This document shows, piece by piece, positions 63,001-63,869 of a stretch of DNA of 64,000 bases (position 1 is the first letter of the stretch; each line of letters starts with the position of its first letter). The DNA comes from Vicugna pacos (taxonomy: Eukaryota; Chordata; Mammalia; Artiodactyla; Camelidae). Position numbers and translations under genes: made by a program. The stretch lies in assembly GCF_048564905.1 (NCBI RefSeq), contig NC_132989.1:108602257-108666256 (forward strand), written 5' to 3'. The notes beneath the pieces were generated by a model that saw nothing but the letters and a program-made list of their open reading frames with translations, made no database searches and was not told the origin of the DNA.

Positions 63001-63869
63001 ACTCTTGACAGCCGCTCTTTCCTCCCCACAGCCAGTGGTTCAGCGTGCTGAGTCAGGTCCACGCGTCCACGGACCAGGAGATTCGGGAGATGCACGATGA
63101 GCAGGCAAACCCGCAAAACGCCGTGGTGCGTGAGCATCGGTGGTGGGGAGGGGGTGTCCCGAGGAGGGGGAGGGGACTGGAAATATCTGGACAATTTTTT
63201 TAAAAAAAGAAGTAATAGCATAATAATTAAAGACAGAAACAGGAATATTTTGGTTAAAGATCAATTACAGAAGATTATAAATCATAATAGATGACAATTC
63301 TTCCACCTCAAACCAAAGAGCCAAAAAAAAAATCCCAATCTTTATGAAACTGGGGAAGCACATTATACTTTCCTTCAAAGGATTTAGTGAATTCTAAATC
63401 ATAATCTTCTGTCATCACTCCATCTCAGACACATATACAGTCACAAAATCTATTTTAGAAATAATTTTATTTTCTCATCAGTATAAAAGTTCAAGATAGA
63501 TCGTAGTGTAAATCAGAAAATATATATGATTGAAAGAGGTTCGTAAACACCCTTTGCTGAAAGAATTTTAAGAACAAGACAGATTCATTTACAATTTACT
63601 TAATGAGTGAAGTGTATATTGCCCTGTCTAGAGGCCGTTGGTACTAAGTGACAGTCGGGGGGGCCATTTGCAAAGTAACTATTACTTTGCAGTTGACACA
63701 AAAAGGAGTCTTTTTTGTTTGCCTGTTTACAGAGTCATAATCTAGGGGTGTTACCATGATGTGCACTGTCCTTGAGTGGTTCTCTCAGTTTCTCTGCTTT
63801 CGCTCTTTTCCAGGGCACTTTGGATGTAGGGCTGATCGATTCTGTGTGCGCCTCAGACAGCCCCGACAG
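888..63869 (+). CDS. MYO10: Myosin X gene, internal part only (20 coding exons, about residues 354 to 1340)
   Basis: Twenty exons on the plus strand join into one open frame of 2,959 bases whose translation I recognise as myosin X. Myosin X is a plus-end-directed actin motor that moves to filopodium tips, where it carries integrins, netrin receptors and VASP and is recruited by PIP3 through its second PH domain. The order seen is distal motor, three IQ motifs, charged single alpha-helix, short coiled coil, acidic PEST region, split PH1 with PH2 inserted. The start codon, ATP P-loop and switch I lie before the window; the rest of PH1, PH3, MyTH4 and FERM lie after it. Every internal junction keeps frame. 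All introns have GT-AG ends except one GC-AG intron. The spliced reading frame looks intact and functional. Confidence 0.98.
1007..2064 (+). other. MYO10: MYO10 intron with MIR copy and GC-rich 3' end
   Basis: About 1.06 kb. It holds a MIR-type SINE near 1212-1370. A short CpG-rich stretch lies at about 1945-2015 (cgggcgcgcgg, cgggcgggcgg), just before the next exon. Nothing else is recognised. Confidence 0.75.
1212..1370 (+). repeat. MIR SINE fragment
   Basis: The core reads cccttccacttactgtatgc, then ctcagtttcctcctctgtaa and ggattcttataagga. This matches the MIR order (cell-type A/B region lost, then the cctcagtttcctcatctgtaaaa motif, then the gaggattaaatga part). It is strongly diverged, as expected for a repeat older than the placental radiation. 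Confidence 0.65.
2065..2211 (+). CDS. MYO10: MYO10 motor exon with switch II (residues about 394-442)
   Basis: Acceptor ccccgcag, donor gtatgc, 147 bases, 49 whole codons in phase 0. It begins [19 protein letters not shown] and ends [18 protein letters not shown] is switch II, which senses the gamma-phosphate and couples hydrolysis to the lever arm; the DSLAM helix packs next to it. One residue in YARCFEW is Arg where I recall Cys in human; other class members also carry Arg or Lys there, so the change is unlikely to matter. GC content is higher than in the neighbouring motor exons. Confidence 0.97.
2362..2462 (+). CDS. MYO10: MYO10 motor exon, relay helix (residues about 443-476)
   Basis: Acceptor cccacttag, donor gtaagt, 101 bases (33 codons plus two bases). 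The translation begins [20 protein letters not shown] and ends LEQLEYN plus a split Arg codon. This is the relay helix that runs from switch II to the converter. The NxxNEKLQ pattern is typical of all myosins. Codons are AT-rich, in contrast to the exon just before. The intron upstream is only 150 bases. Confidence 0.97.
2501..2598 (+). repeat. Camelid tRNA-Ala-like SINE (Vic-1 type)
   Basis: tRNA-related head ggtatagctcagtggtaggg (A box) and gggttcaatccccagcacct (B box), followed by a short A/T-rich tail. It lies 38 bases after the donor of the relay exon, inside a 208-base intron. The A and B boxes are intact enough for RNA polymerase III recognition. It cannot be a functional tRNA gene because the anticodon arm and acceptor pairing are lost. 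Confidence 0.85.
2671..2737 (+). CDS. MYO10: MYO10 motor exon (residues about 476-498)
   Basis: Acceptor tttctacag, donor gtaata, 67 bases. It completes the split Arg and reads [20 protein letters not shown] then EK, ending in phase 0. This segment follows the relay helix in the lower 50-kDa subdomain; the W-x-x-IDW pattern and the DN-x-x-CLDLIE motif are conserved across myosins. The preceding intron contains a SINE. Confidence 0.96.
2738..3218 (+). other. MYO10: MYO10 intron
   Basis: 481 bases of AT-rich intron ending in the pyrimidine tract ctttttcctctcttccag. I see no recognisable repeat or gene. Confidence 0.75.
3219..3311 (+). CDS. MYO10: MYO10 motor exon (residues about 499-529)
   Basis: Acceptor tcttccag, donor gtatgt, 93 bases, 31 whole codons: [20 protein letters not shown], then [11 protein letters not shown]. 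This is lower 50-kDa subdomain, part of the helix-loop-helix that makes the primary actin contact. The LLxLLxEE-like pattern (here GLLALINEE) and FP-x-(A/G)-TD are conserved class features. Differences from human that I recall are Gly for Ser after ATD and Thr for Ser in HTQHA, both conservative. Confidence 0.97.
3720..3887 (-). repeat. Camelid Vic-1 type SINE abutting an exon acceptor
   Basis: Minus-strand copy: its B box appears here as ctggggattgaacccccttg, and its T-rich complement of the A-rich tail lies at about 3730-3800. The 10-base target duplication tgtatttgtt flanks it at 3720-3729 and 3878-3887. The right-hand duplication ends nine bases before the next MYO10 exon at 3897. The body is about 148 bases. 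See findings for the effect on the splice site. Confidence 0.85.
3897..3965 (+). CDS. MYO10: MYO10 motor exon (residues about 530-552)
   Basis: Acceptor ttttttattag, donor gtaact, 69 bases, 23 codons: [20 protein letters not shown] then AGE. This is the strand-loop segment before the strut; F-x-V-x-HYAGEV is the myosin hallmark completed by the next exon. The exon is unremarkable, but its acceptor is unusual because a SINE lies directly upstream. The coding sequence is intact, so splicing presumably still works. Confidence 0.97.
4163..4245 (+). CDS. MYO10: MYO10 motor exon (residues about 553-580)
   Basis: Acceptor caaaaccag, donor gtacgt, 83 bases (27 codons plus two bases). It reads [20 protein letters not shown] then LNLLRES and a split Arg. 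This is lower 50-kDa subdomain after HYAGE, with the NKD-like motif (here EKNRD) that precedes loop 2. The acceptor has a weak pyrimidine tract, although a run of T lies farther upstream at about 4112-4125. Confidence 0.97.
4430..4590 (-). repeat. MIR SINE fragment
   Basis: Reads tgtattaatcccattacaca, then ggtgagaaaatgaag, gttaagtgacttggccaa and acctgagatcttaacc. This is the reverse complement of the MIR core (cctcatctgtaaaatgggg; ttgggcaagttacttaacc). Ancient and diverged. Confidence 0.75.
5800..6130 (-). repeat. Two adjacent MIR-like fragments
   Basis: The first contains gcccccattttccagatgaa; the second contains ttctacaggcgagaagccga and a diverged tagtggcttgtcacct. Both resemble the reverse complement of the MIR core. 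Boundaries are approximate, and the second is more diverged than the first. Confidence 0.5.
6363..6471 (+). CDS. MYO10: MYO10 motor exon with loop 2 (residues about 580-616)
   Basis: Acceptor tcactcacacag, donor gtgagt, 109 bases. It completes the split Arg and reads [20 protein letters not shown], then [16 protein letters not shown], ending in phase 0. The basic segment KCGSKHRRP is loop 2, which makes electrostatic contact with actin and tunes affinity and processivity in class X. The TVSSQFK that follows starts the strut helix leading to SH1. The sequence matches human as I remember it. Confidence 0.97.
7240..7470 (-). repeat. MIR SINE, near complete core
   Basis: Reads tcactttatatacattatct, then ccccattttatacatgagga, agctgaggtttagaga and gaacccaggtctgtctgact. 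This is the full reverse-complement order of MIR, including the region derived from the tRNA part. Confidence 0.85.
7867..8026 (+). repeat. Camelid Vic-1 type SINE with target duplication
   Basis: Body 7879-8014 with A box gctaagtggtagagcacatg and B box gggttcaatccccagtacct, then a tail with cctaattaccca, a C-rich run and an A-rich end. The 12-base duplication aagagagactta flanks it at 7867-7878 and 8015-8026. It is a good full-length reference copy for this family in the window. Confidence 0.9.
8926..9006 (+). CDS. MYO10: MYO10 motor exon, strut to SH helices (residues about 617-643)
   Basis: Acceptor cctttctaatag, donor gtaaga, 81 bases, 27 codons: [20 protein letters not shown] then IKPNMQK, ending in phase 0. 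The helix LHSLMATL and the strand-plus-loop FVRCIKPN are universal in myosins. It is the last motor exon before the 33.5-kb intron. A full-length motor requires splicing from here across that intron to 42543. Confidence 0.97.
9007..14930 (+). other. MYO10: Intron stretch without recognised features
   Basis: About 5.9 kb of largely unique sequence. I could not assign repeats or genes here. The short open frames at 9831-10046, 11110-11322 and 14094-14543 show no similarity that I recognise and no exon-like splice context. Confidence 0.6.
14935..15205 (-). repeat. Old L1 3' fragment with CA microsatellite
   Basis: Text such as gttattaacaccttgcatta, then tgtggtacatttggtatcat, gaaccaatactgatccatta and gtctgtgagttttgataaa is the reverse complement of the 3' part of an old mammalian L1M element. 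A CA repeat at 15009-15057 interrupts it. Confidence 0.6.
15009..15057. repeat. CA dinucleotide microsatellite
   Basis: Uninterrupted alternating CA for about 49 bases, roughly 24 units. At this length it is expected to be variable in a population. Confidence 0.97.
15206..18185 (+). other. MYO10: Intron stretch, mostly unique, possible conserved noncoding DNA
   Basis: No exon or assignable repeat apart from the TG/CG tract at 17715-17741. The parts at 15780-15880 and 17030-17230 are repeat-free and AT-rich with motif-like words; they are discussed in findings. The inference of conservation comes from appearance only. Confidence 0.5.
17715..17741. repeat. TG then CG alternating tract
   Basis: tgtgtgtgtgtgtgt followed directly by gcgcgcgcgcac, all alternating purine-pyrimidine for about 27 bases. 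Confidence 0.95.
18190..18715 (-). repeat. Old L1M fragment
   Basis: Segments such as ttttaccacctagagacagt, then gtttacattttgttgcatat, ccttgaggtaaattctcgga and tttgctgaatcaaagtgtgc match, in reverse complement, the old L1M 3' region. A local duplication of about 24 bases (tgtggccaacttgcccttca, repeated with small changes) lies at 18632-18690. Confidence 0.6.
18728..18847 (+). repeat. L1 fragment in opposite orientation
   Basis: aaagagcctttacaaatcag, then gaccaaaacacatgaacaag and caaaaggtgtaatacaagtg resemble the sense strand of L1 3' ORF2 sequence (aatgggcaaaggacatgaac). It sits between two minus-strand L1 pieces. Confidence 0.55.
18848..19350 (-). repeat. LINE-1 ORF2 fragment, reverse transcriptase core
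   Basis: The minus-strand translation gives [20 protein letters not shown], then [20 protein letters not shown] and, after a frame change near 18985, [20 protein letters not shown] and [11 protein letters not shown]. These are the palm motifs of L1 ORF2p reverse transcriptase. Both ends of ORF2 are missing and at least one frameshift separates the two readable halves, so this is a dead fragment. It is less diverged than the neighbouring L1M pieces. Confidence 0.92.
19485..19682 (+). repeat. Young-looking camelid Vic-1 type SINE with 19-base duplication
   Basis: Body 19504-19663 with cagctcaagtggtagagtgc (A box) and gggttcaatccccagtacct (B box), then an AATAAA-rich tail. The flanking duplication beginning aaaagaaaggggaggt is identical over 19 bases (19485-19503 and 19664-19682), pointing to recent insertion. 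Confidence 0.93.
19683..20270 (+). other. MYO10: Intron stretch, pyrimidine-rich
   Basis: A C/T-rich stretch at about 19800-20030 without recognised repeat or exon. The open frames here (for example 19712-20122) are of low complexity and not credible as genes. Confidence 0.55.
20271..20485. repeat. MER20-type hAT-Charlie DNA transposon
   Basis: About 215 bases: ggagtgtctcaaccttggca, then tgacatttgggacaggacag, gcattataggatgtttggca and attgcccctggttgaaaacc. The near-palindromic ends (ctcaaccttgg and ctggttgaaaacc) and internal words match MER20, a non-autonomous hAT element common to placental mammals. Confidence 0.75.
20486..26935 (+). other. MYO10: Intron stretch without recognised features
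   Basis: About 6.4 kb with no exon, RNA gene or repeat that I can name with confidence. The open frames of 100-126 codons at 20724, 21717, 25541 and 25986 have no recognisable protein similarity. A GC-richer patch lies at 25550-25900. Confidence 0.5.
26919..27044 (-). repeat. Camelid Vic-1 type SINE
   Basis: Minus-strand copy: tagtggaggtactaggaatt, gaacccaggatttcactcat and ccattgagctatacccaccc are the reverse complements of tail, B box and A box. An imperfect duplication around caaaaacgtttgg (26919-26932) and caaaatgtttgg (27033-27044) flanks it. It is more diverged than the copy at 19504, so older. Confidence 0.85.
27045..28995 (+). other. MYO10: Intron stretch, mostly unique
   Basis: No exon or named repeat. 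A moderately GC-rich block at 27880-28160 contains a CTCF-like word at 27903-27916 (see findings). Open frames on both strands in this block are shadows of base composition. Confidence 0.5.
29001..29175. repeat. Ancient DNA-transposon fragment
   Basis: agcaacgctgtccagcagaa, ccaatagccacatttcaaag and aatagtatattttagcctaa are words of an old mammalian DNA transposon whose ends read gcgctgtccaatagaa and whose body contains agccacattt. I cannot name the subfamily safely. Confidence 0.5.
29290..29459. repeat. hAT-Charlie type MER element
   Basis: gtgacctttttctgtaactg, caatattttaggctttgcct, gttccaataaaactttactt, acaaaacaggtggcaggccg and tttgccaacccctgcat match a widespread short hAT element with terminal repeats of the caggggtcggcaaac type. 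About 170 bases, close to full length. Confidence 0.7.
29705..29930 (+). repeat. MIR SINE, near complete
   Basis: cctggctctgactcggagga, gctgtgtgaccccagataag, cctctctgtgcctcaggtta, ctacctcagagttgctaaaa and agcacagtgcatggcac follow the MIR consensus order on the plus strand. Confidence 0.85.
29950..30007. repeat. CCG/CCA trinucleotide repeat
   Basis: ccgccgccaccgccaccgcc passing into a pure CCA run up to 30007, about 19 units. It is intronic, so it encodes nothing; it is probably length-variable. Confidence 0.95.
30200..30540 (+). repeat. Possible MIR fragment
   Basis: aactgctgtgtgatgtgact and, farther on, agggtggttgtaaggattaa and cactattgagtgagtaggga resemble diverged MIR words, but the middle is not recognisable. 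Confidence 0.35.
31085..31470 (+). repeat. L1M or HAL1 3' fragment
   Basis: agaaacaacctaaatggtcc, gagctgattaaacgcattct, tactgtgcggctgtgaaaaa, gtgcatagaatacgatgact and ggaaactggcaagagtgggt follow the old L1/HAL1 3' consensus in order. The element is degenerate. Confidence 0.7.
32125..33440 (-). repeat. Old L1M element split by a MER2 transposon
   Basis: In reverse complement it follows the L1M 3' region: ctgaataatattccattgaa, aactgaagggcatcatggtt, ataattatgaataaaggcta, then after the inserted transposon ctttgcattcagccagctgt, catccttgccagcatttggt, ttttcattgtcttaacagtg and tcatgagatccaacttagcc. The two halves align either side of the insertion at 32562-32906. Confidence 0.8.
32562..32906. repeat. 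MER2 (Tigger family) DNA transposon, full length
   Basis: 345 bases flanked by TA on both sides. Terminal repeats read cagtcagccttccttatcca on the left and ccatggatacaaatgactg on the right. The body contains ttccagaaagttccaaaaag, ttgtattaggtattgcaagt and ggctatatgcaaatactgca, diagnostic of MER2. It is non-autonomous with no transposase, and is inserted in the older L1M. Confidence 0.92.
33441..34205 (+). other. MYO10: Intron stretch, ancient repeat-like
   Basis: tcctgccctgaagaaattta, gagggcctcgaatgtgaaat and gtctgtgaacagggctatga resemble words of very old interspersed repeats, but I cannot name a family. No exon. Confidence 0.4.
34205..34305 (+). repeat. MIR-like fragment
   Basis: gtgacagctttggccaatca, cataaccacgttgctccagt and tcctcacctgg match a diverged MIR core (tgtgaccttgggcaagt, cctcagtttcctcatct). 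A CCAAT word at about 34243 is part of this repeat. Confidence 0.55.
34430..35060 (+). other. MYO10: Repeat-free AT-rich stretch, candidate conserved noncoding DNA
   Basis: No repeat words. It contains an AP-1/Maf-like word tgatgcagca near 34565 and several TAATT words. Its regulatory nature is a guess from appearance. Confidence 0.3.
35320..35460 (+). repeat. L2 3' fragment
   Basis: agcaaggactgggtctgctc, tggtgtatcccatacagtta and aggttgcttataaatgtttt resemble the L2 3' end (agggactgtgtctgtct, ctgtatccccagc, ctcaataaatatttgttga). Confidence 0.55.
35461..36419 (+). other. MYO10: Intron stretch without recognised features
   Basis: No exon or named repeat. Overlapping frames at 35531-35824 and on the opposite strand are not credible genes. 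Confidence 0.5.
36420..36560 (+). repeat. MIR fragment
   Basis: cacttccagtttcctcatcc, gcaaaacggaataatattac and gctgtgtgagttgaaggctt match the central and 3' MIR core. Confidence 0.55.
36812..36900 (-). repeat. Internally deleted camelid SINE
   Basis: gaggttattaggtttactta, aaatggaggtactaggactt and gctatactctccccacct are the reverse complement of a Vic-1 tail, B-box edge and 5' head. Most of the region between B box and A box is missing. Confidence 0.75.
36901..38140 (+). other. MYO10: Intron stretch, mostly unique
   Basis: No exon. A weak L2-like stretch may lie at 37790-37870 (cacctctgttgccctttatt). Otherwise nothing is recognised. Confidence 0.5.
38145..38600 (-). repeat. L1M 3' fragment
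   Basis: aaagctttattgacatagaa, gtgtattcaccgatacgtgc, catatgagtggaatcatgta, tttcacttagtataatgttc and ggctcatccatgttgtagcc form the familiar reverse complement of an old L1 3' end. Confidence 0.85.
38690..39230 (-). repeat. Probable further L1M sequence
   Basis: The T-rich start and words such as aatgaccgtgtaacattttg and ccaaaatatacccagctatt resemble diverged L1M text in reverse complement. Boundaries and family are uncertain. Confidence 0.4.
39310..39560 (+). repeat. L2 fragment followed by MIR-like fragment
   Basis: ctaccaaacatgccagcttc and gtagaatgtcccttccgctc fit L2. Then gtccaaactctgggtcagac, ctgggttcaaattcacgtgc and tgcctcagtacttttc fit MIR. Both are on the plus strand and diverged. Confidence 0.6.
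39561..40380 (+). other. MYO10: Intron stretch with L2-like tail
   Basis: An L2-like end (ctagtaggtgttcaataatt) lies near 40070-40095. The rest is unique sequence leading into the promoter-like block at 40390. Confidence 0.45.
40390..40680 (+). promoter_or_regulatory. MYO10: Candidate internal promoter or enhancer for the headless MYO10 isoform
   Basis: A repeat-free block, GC-richer than its surroundings, with a dense set of promoter motifs: CCAAT at 40394-40398; an RFX X-box-like word gttgcccaaggcgac at 40437-40451; a C/T-rich SP/KLF-like tract at 40551-40573; taattag at about 40604; a second X-box-like palindrome gttgccatggcgac at 40627-40640; and TTTTTAAA at 40648-40655. Headless MYO10, which lacks most of the motor and is expressed in brain, is known to come from an alternative start. 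This block lies 1.9 kb before the exon where that isoform's protein begins. The motifs are seen; the promoter role is inferred and untested. It could instead be an enhancer. Confidence 0.4.
40681..40789 (+). other. MYO10: Candidate alternative first exon of headless MYO10
   Basis: A strong donor, gagatg|gtaagtgcgg, ends at 40789. With transcription starting about 30 bases after TTTTTAAA, the first AUG would be at 40730. It opens 20 codons ([10 protein letters not shown] and on to EGLEM) that end in phase 0 at the donor, so splicing to 42543 (also phase 0) would be in frame. The AUG at 40730 has a poor context; the AUG at 40787 just before the donor has purine at -3. The exon is a prediction only. 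GTAAGT words also occur by chance in this intron, for example at 34407. Confidence 0.25.
40800..42542 (+). other. MYO10: Intron 3' end before the converter exon
   Basis: No named repeat. AT-rich, with a C-rich run at 42000-42060, ending in the acceptor cttggcttgtttcag. Open frames at 41768-41959 and 41853-42083 are not recognisable. Confidence 0.6.
42543..42667 (+). CDS. MYO10: MYO10 exon with SH1 helix and converter start; headless isoform starts at its first codon
   Basis: Acceptor cttgtttcag, 125 bases (41 codons plus two bases): [41 protein letters not shown] and a split Arg. [19 protein letters not shown] is the SH2-SH1 helix pair; the tail opens the converter. Its first codon is Met, which by my count is residue 644, the residue I recall as the start of the headless isoform. 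The donor is GC rather than GT (aaaag|gcaaga). Reading on without splicing would shift frame and stop at 42771-42773, so the GC donor is required. One conservative change from human is Val for Leu in VVVNQ. Confidence 0.96.
42668..42759 (+). other. MYO10: 92-base GC-AG intron
   Basis: Begins gcaaga and ends tccttctgttgcag. The exon frames on both sides (a split Arg codon ag/g) force this boundary, and no GT donor in the vicinity keeps the protein. GC-AG introns are a minor class spliced by the major spliceosome. Confidence 0.93.
42760..42874 (+). CDS. MYO10: MYO10 converter exon (residues about 685-723)
   Basis: Acceptor ctgttgcag, donor gtacaa, 115 bases. It completes the split Arg and reads [20 protein letters not shown], then [18 protein letters not shown] in phase 0. 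This is the converter, which turns motor movement into lever-arm swing; the WQLGKTK at the end leads to the conserved VFLR of the next exon. I recall LMRNLALPE in human where LTRSVALPE is read here. A long open frame running on into the intron (42780-43361) is a read-through artefact. Confidence 0.97.
43686..43742. repeat. GA and GGAA microsatellite
   Basis: agagagagagagagagag followed by aaggaaggaaggaagaaagg and further GGAA units. GGAA tracts can bind ETS factors, but nothing here shows that it does. Confidence 0.93.
43795..44035 (-). repeat. MLT1-type LTR fossil (ERVL-MaLR), partial
   Basis: gccacagactgggtggctga, agaagtttatttctct, cctaattacttcctaaaggc and ccacttccaaataccatcag are the reverse complement of MLT1 LTR text. 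An old, broken solo LTR piece with no internal region seen. It dates to before or around the placental radiation. Confidence 0.8.
44190..44720 (-). repeat. Old interspersed repeat, probably LTR-derived, family not assigned
   Basis: ttagttatctattgctgtgt, tgggtcggggatccaggcac, ctcccacaacatggcag-like text and gaagtgacagctcatcgcct match a repeat often seen in mammalian introns, whose name I cannot give with certainty. It is old and broken. The strand assumes it reads with the ttagttatctattgctg end as its 3' end. Confidence 0.45.
44790..45140 (+). repeat. L2 3' end with internal minisatellite
   Basis: cttcaggtctctgcttagat, cccattgtaacacttaacac and cacatagtaggagcccaatc follow the L2 3' consensus order, with a tandem array at 45028-45115 inside it. 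Confidence 0.7.
45028..45115 (+). repeat. Three-copy minisatellite, unit about 30 bases
   Basis: ttctacacaagtgcacatag, ttctacacagtgcacatagt and again ttctacacagtgcacatagt, each followed by a ggagctcag-like end. It arose by duplication of the L2 terminal segment (gcacatagtaggagctcaat). Confidence 0.9.
48419..48525 (+). CDS. MYO10: MYO10 exon, lever-arm start and IQ1 (residues about 724-759)
   Basis: Acceptor tcctcctgggcag, donor gtaaga, 107 bases (35 codons plus two). It reads [20 protein letters not shown], then [15 protein letters not shown] and a split Arg. VFLRE ends the converter. The IQ1 motif starts at [17 protein letters not shown], completed by the next exon; it has Arg in place of the canonical Gln, as I recall for myosin X generally. 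IQ motifs bind calmodulin or calmodulin-like protein CALML3. Confidence 0.97.
48526..49387 (+). other. MYO10: MYO10 intron
   Basis: 862 bases. No named repeat or exon. Ends in gcgctgtttctgttctcattctcag. Confidence 0.7.
49388..49621 (+). CDS. MYO10: MYO10 exon, IQ2, IQ3 and start of the single alpha-helix (residues about 759-837)
   Basis: Acceptor cattctcag, donor gtatgg, 234 bases. It finishes IQ1 (KQYRKVLYC), then IQ2 ([20 protein letters not shown]) and IQ3 ([20 protein letters not shown]), then the charged helix [20 protein letters not shown] and a split Arg. The E/K/R spacing (i to i+4 pairs) is that of a stable single alpha-helix, which extends the lever arm beyond the three IQ motifs. 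Several Lys of the human helix are Arg or Gln here. The donor gtatgg is weaker than most in the gene. Confidence 0.97.
49622..49989 (+). other. MYO10: MYO10 intron
   Basis: 368 bases, AT-rich, with the T-rich acceptor ttcttgaccatttttag. Nothing else is seen. Confidence 0.75.
49990..50035 (+). CDS. MYO10: MYO10 46-base microexon within the charged helix (residues about 837-852)
   Basis: Acceptor ccatttttag, donor gtgagg. It completes the split Arg and reads [16 protein letters not shown]-like text (precisely [15 protein letters not shown]), ending in phase 0. It lies inside the single alpha-helix before the antiparallel coiled coil. At 46 bases it is the shortest exon in the window. Skipping it would shift frame (46 is not a multiple of three), so it must be included in the coding transcript. 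Confidence 0.95.
50106..50205 (+). repeat. Tandem repeat, about 34-base unit, three copies
   Basis: aaaaaagacgtgggaagaag, then aaaaaagacgtaggaagaag, then a diverged aaagatacaggaagaagaat. Each unit contains gattc-aaact-type text. It begins about 70 bases after the microexon donor. Confidence 0.88.
50318..50690 (-). repeat. MLT1-type LTR fossil (ERVL-MaLR), solo LTR
   Basis: gggctgctgtaacacaggac, ctcacagctctgcaggctgg, aagtctgagatcagtgttgg and ataccagtcacactgggtca are the reverse complement of MLT1 LTR text across most of its length. Old, broken, no internal viral region. It ends about 110 bases before the next MYO10 exon. Confidence 0.85.
50800..51648 (+). CDS. MYO10: MYO10 large exon: end of helix, coiled coil and PEST region (283 codons)
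   Basis: Acceptor ctctccatccag, donor gtgagt, 849 bases in phase 0. Codons 1-40 finish the single alpha-helix ([20 protein letters not shown]); about 40-90 form the short antiparallel coiled coil ([20 protein letters not shown]); [20 protein letters not shown] follows; then an acidic Ser/Pro/Glu-rich PEST stretch ([40 protein letters not shown]) up to [13 protein letters not shown] stretches are linked to proteolysis, and this one lies between dimerisation and lipid-binding parts. Two spots differ from human as I remember it: an Ala/Gly-rich [12 protein letters not shown] and a shortened [10 protein letters not shown]. The exon is very GC-rich at third positions. Confidence 0.97.
51649..52508 (+). 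other. MYO10: MYO10 intron
   Basis: 860 bases. GC-rich at the start, AT-rich later. Ends in a T-rich stretch (52410-52424) and the acceptor ccttctggtccag. No named repeat. Confidence 0.75.
52509..52632 (+). CDS. MYO10: MYO10 exon, acidic linker and start of PH1 N-half
   Basis: Acceptor ttctggtccag, donor gtatga, 124 bases. It reads [20 protein letters not shown], then [21 protein letters not shown] and the first base of a Gly codon. The acidic start ends the PEST region; [12 protein letters not shown] opens the first strand of PH1. The donor is followed by atgacc, so read-through would quickly lose the PH frame. Confidence 0.97.
53487..53720 (+). repeat. Long C/T-rich tract
   Basis: About 230 bases dominated by T and C (tttcttcactttcttttcta, ttccctctgcttctcttttc), interrupted by short purine words. 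Low-complexity polypyrimidine DNA on the transcribed-sense strand. Confidence 0.8.
55634..55647. repeat. C14 homopolymer
   Basis: An uninterrupted run of C after gtg and before gcc. Long C runs are prone to length change and to sequencing error. Confidence 0.9.
55947..56190 (+). CDS. MYO10: MYO10 exon, rest of PH1 N-half and first part of PH2
   Basis: Acceptor ctctgggagcag, donor gtacgt, 244 bases. It completes the Gly codon and reads [60 protein letters not shown] and [20 protein letters not shown] plus a split Lys. The first WKRRWCVL belongs to PH1; at QEALKQGWL the chain enters PH2, which is inserted in a PH1 loop (split PH). The basic loop [17 protein letters not shown] is the PIP3-binding pocket that brings myosin X to the membrane. 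I recall Ser for Ala in RQAKL and Thr for Ala in VRAAK in human. Confidence 0.97.
57228..57780 (-). repeat. L1 3' end, cetartiodactyl type
   Basis: tttattggagtatagtcagt, ggtgtacagcatgttttagt, ttcattataggttgctacaa, tagttccctgtgctatacag, gattccacatgagtgatatc and catccatgttgctgcaaatg match, in reverse complement, the L1 3' region typical of cetartiodactyl genomes. It ends in a CA-rich patch at 57713-57770. Fairly young judging by readability. Confidence 0.88.
57713..57770. repeat. CA-rich interrupted microsatellite
   Basis: acacacacacacactcacac, acacacatactctcacacac and further ACAC units, at the edge of the L1 copy. Confidence 0.9.
58140..58800 (-). repeat. Old L1M-like segment with nested SINE
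   Basis: aaaatttcaatcctgtgcaa, atcatataatttcatttgta, gctcagatttccccagtcgt and ctctcaaatctttttaaatt resemble old L1M 3' text. A camelid SINE interrupts it at 58401-58509. Confidence 0.5.
58385..58526 (-). repeat. Camelid Vic-1 type SINE
   Basis: Minus-strand body at about 58401-58509: gtaattaagtttatttttta, ggactggggattgaagccag, gcatgcactctaccactgag and ctacaccctcc. Flanked by an imperfect duplication, tcattatgacactttt and tcattataacattta. Confidence 0.88.
58806..58948. repeat. MER5A-type hAT-Charlie transposon
   Basis: cctgtctccaggggagcttt, ccagtccctgggctccaccc, gggttttctgaatgtttccc, aggatcctgatggacc and gtggttcagaaccacggcc match MER5A text. Confidence 0.7.
60035..60130 (+). CDS. MYO10: MYO10 PH2 exon
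   Basis: Acceptor gttcctttgcag, donor gtgagg, 96 bases. It completes the split Lys and reads [20 protein letters not shown], then [11 protein letters not shown] and a split Ser. These are strands 5 to 7 of PH2. The conserved pattern (I)DI[17 protein letters not shown] continues into the terminal helix in the next exon. Val for Ile and Ser for Thr are the only changes from human that I notice. Confidence 0.97.
60655..60800 (-). repeat. MIR SINE fragment
   Basis: cccatacatgaactcattta, attccgacagccacccccca, tattactgctgttatgcaag and gagactgagatacagaga follow the reverse complement of the MIR core. Confidence 0.7.
61550..61632 (-). repeat. L1 3' terminal scrap
   Basis: ttttaattgaagtatagtca, gtttacagtgtggtgtccat and ttctggggtacagcaaag match the L1 3' terminus also seen at 57228. 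Only about 80 bases remain. Confidence 0.8.
62032..62110 (+). repeat. AT-rich tandem duplication
   Basis: tatatataggtattaactct and tatatataggtattaccttg start two copies of a unit of about 36 bases (each with gttacttaagtacc or tttacttaaatacc). Confidence 0.8.
63032..63125 (+). CDS. MYO10: MYO10 exon, PH2 terminal helix and return to PH1
   Basis: Acceptor cctccccacag, donor gtgcgt, 94 bases. It completes the split Ser and reads [20 protein letters not shown], then [11 protein letters not shown] in phase 0. [10 protein letters not shown] is the closing helix of PH2 with the invariant Trp of PH domains; the rest is the linker back into PH1. Two GT words overlap the end (gccgtggtgcgt); only the second keeps Val and the frame into GTLDVG. 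Confidence 0.96.
63126..63813 (+). other. MYO10: MYO10 intron
   Basis: 688 bases, AT-rich, no named repeat. Ends in ctttcgctcttttccag. Confidence 0.75.
63814..63869 (+). CDS. MYO10: MYO10 exon, start of PH1 C-half
   Basis: Acceptor cgctcttttccag, donor gtaagc, 56 bases: [18 protein letters not shown] and a split Arg (human continues RPNSFVIIT). This is the connecting segment before the C-terminal strands of PH1. It is the last exon in the window; the rest of PH1, PH3, MyTH4 and FERM must lie downstream. Confidence 0.96.

Larger units (their letters stand above)
60131..63031 (+). other. MYO10: MYO10 intron, 2.9 kb
   Basis: Contains a minus-strand MIR (about 60655-60800), a small MIR-like piece near 60905-60960, an L1 3' end scrap (61550-61632) and a short tandem duplication (62032-62110). 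Nothing is recognised from 61640 to 62020 or from 62160 to 63031. Confidence 0.7.
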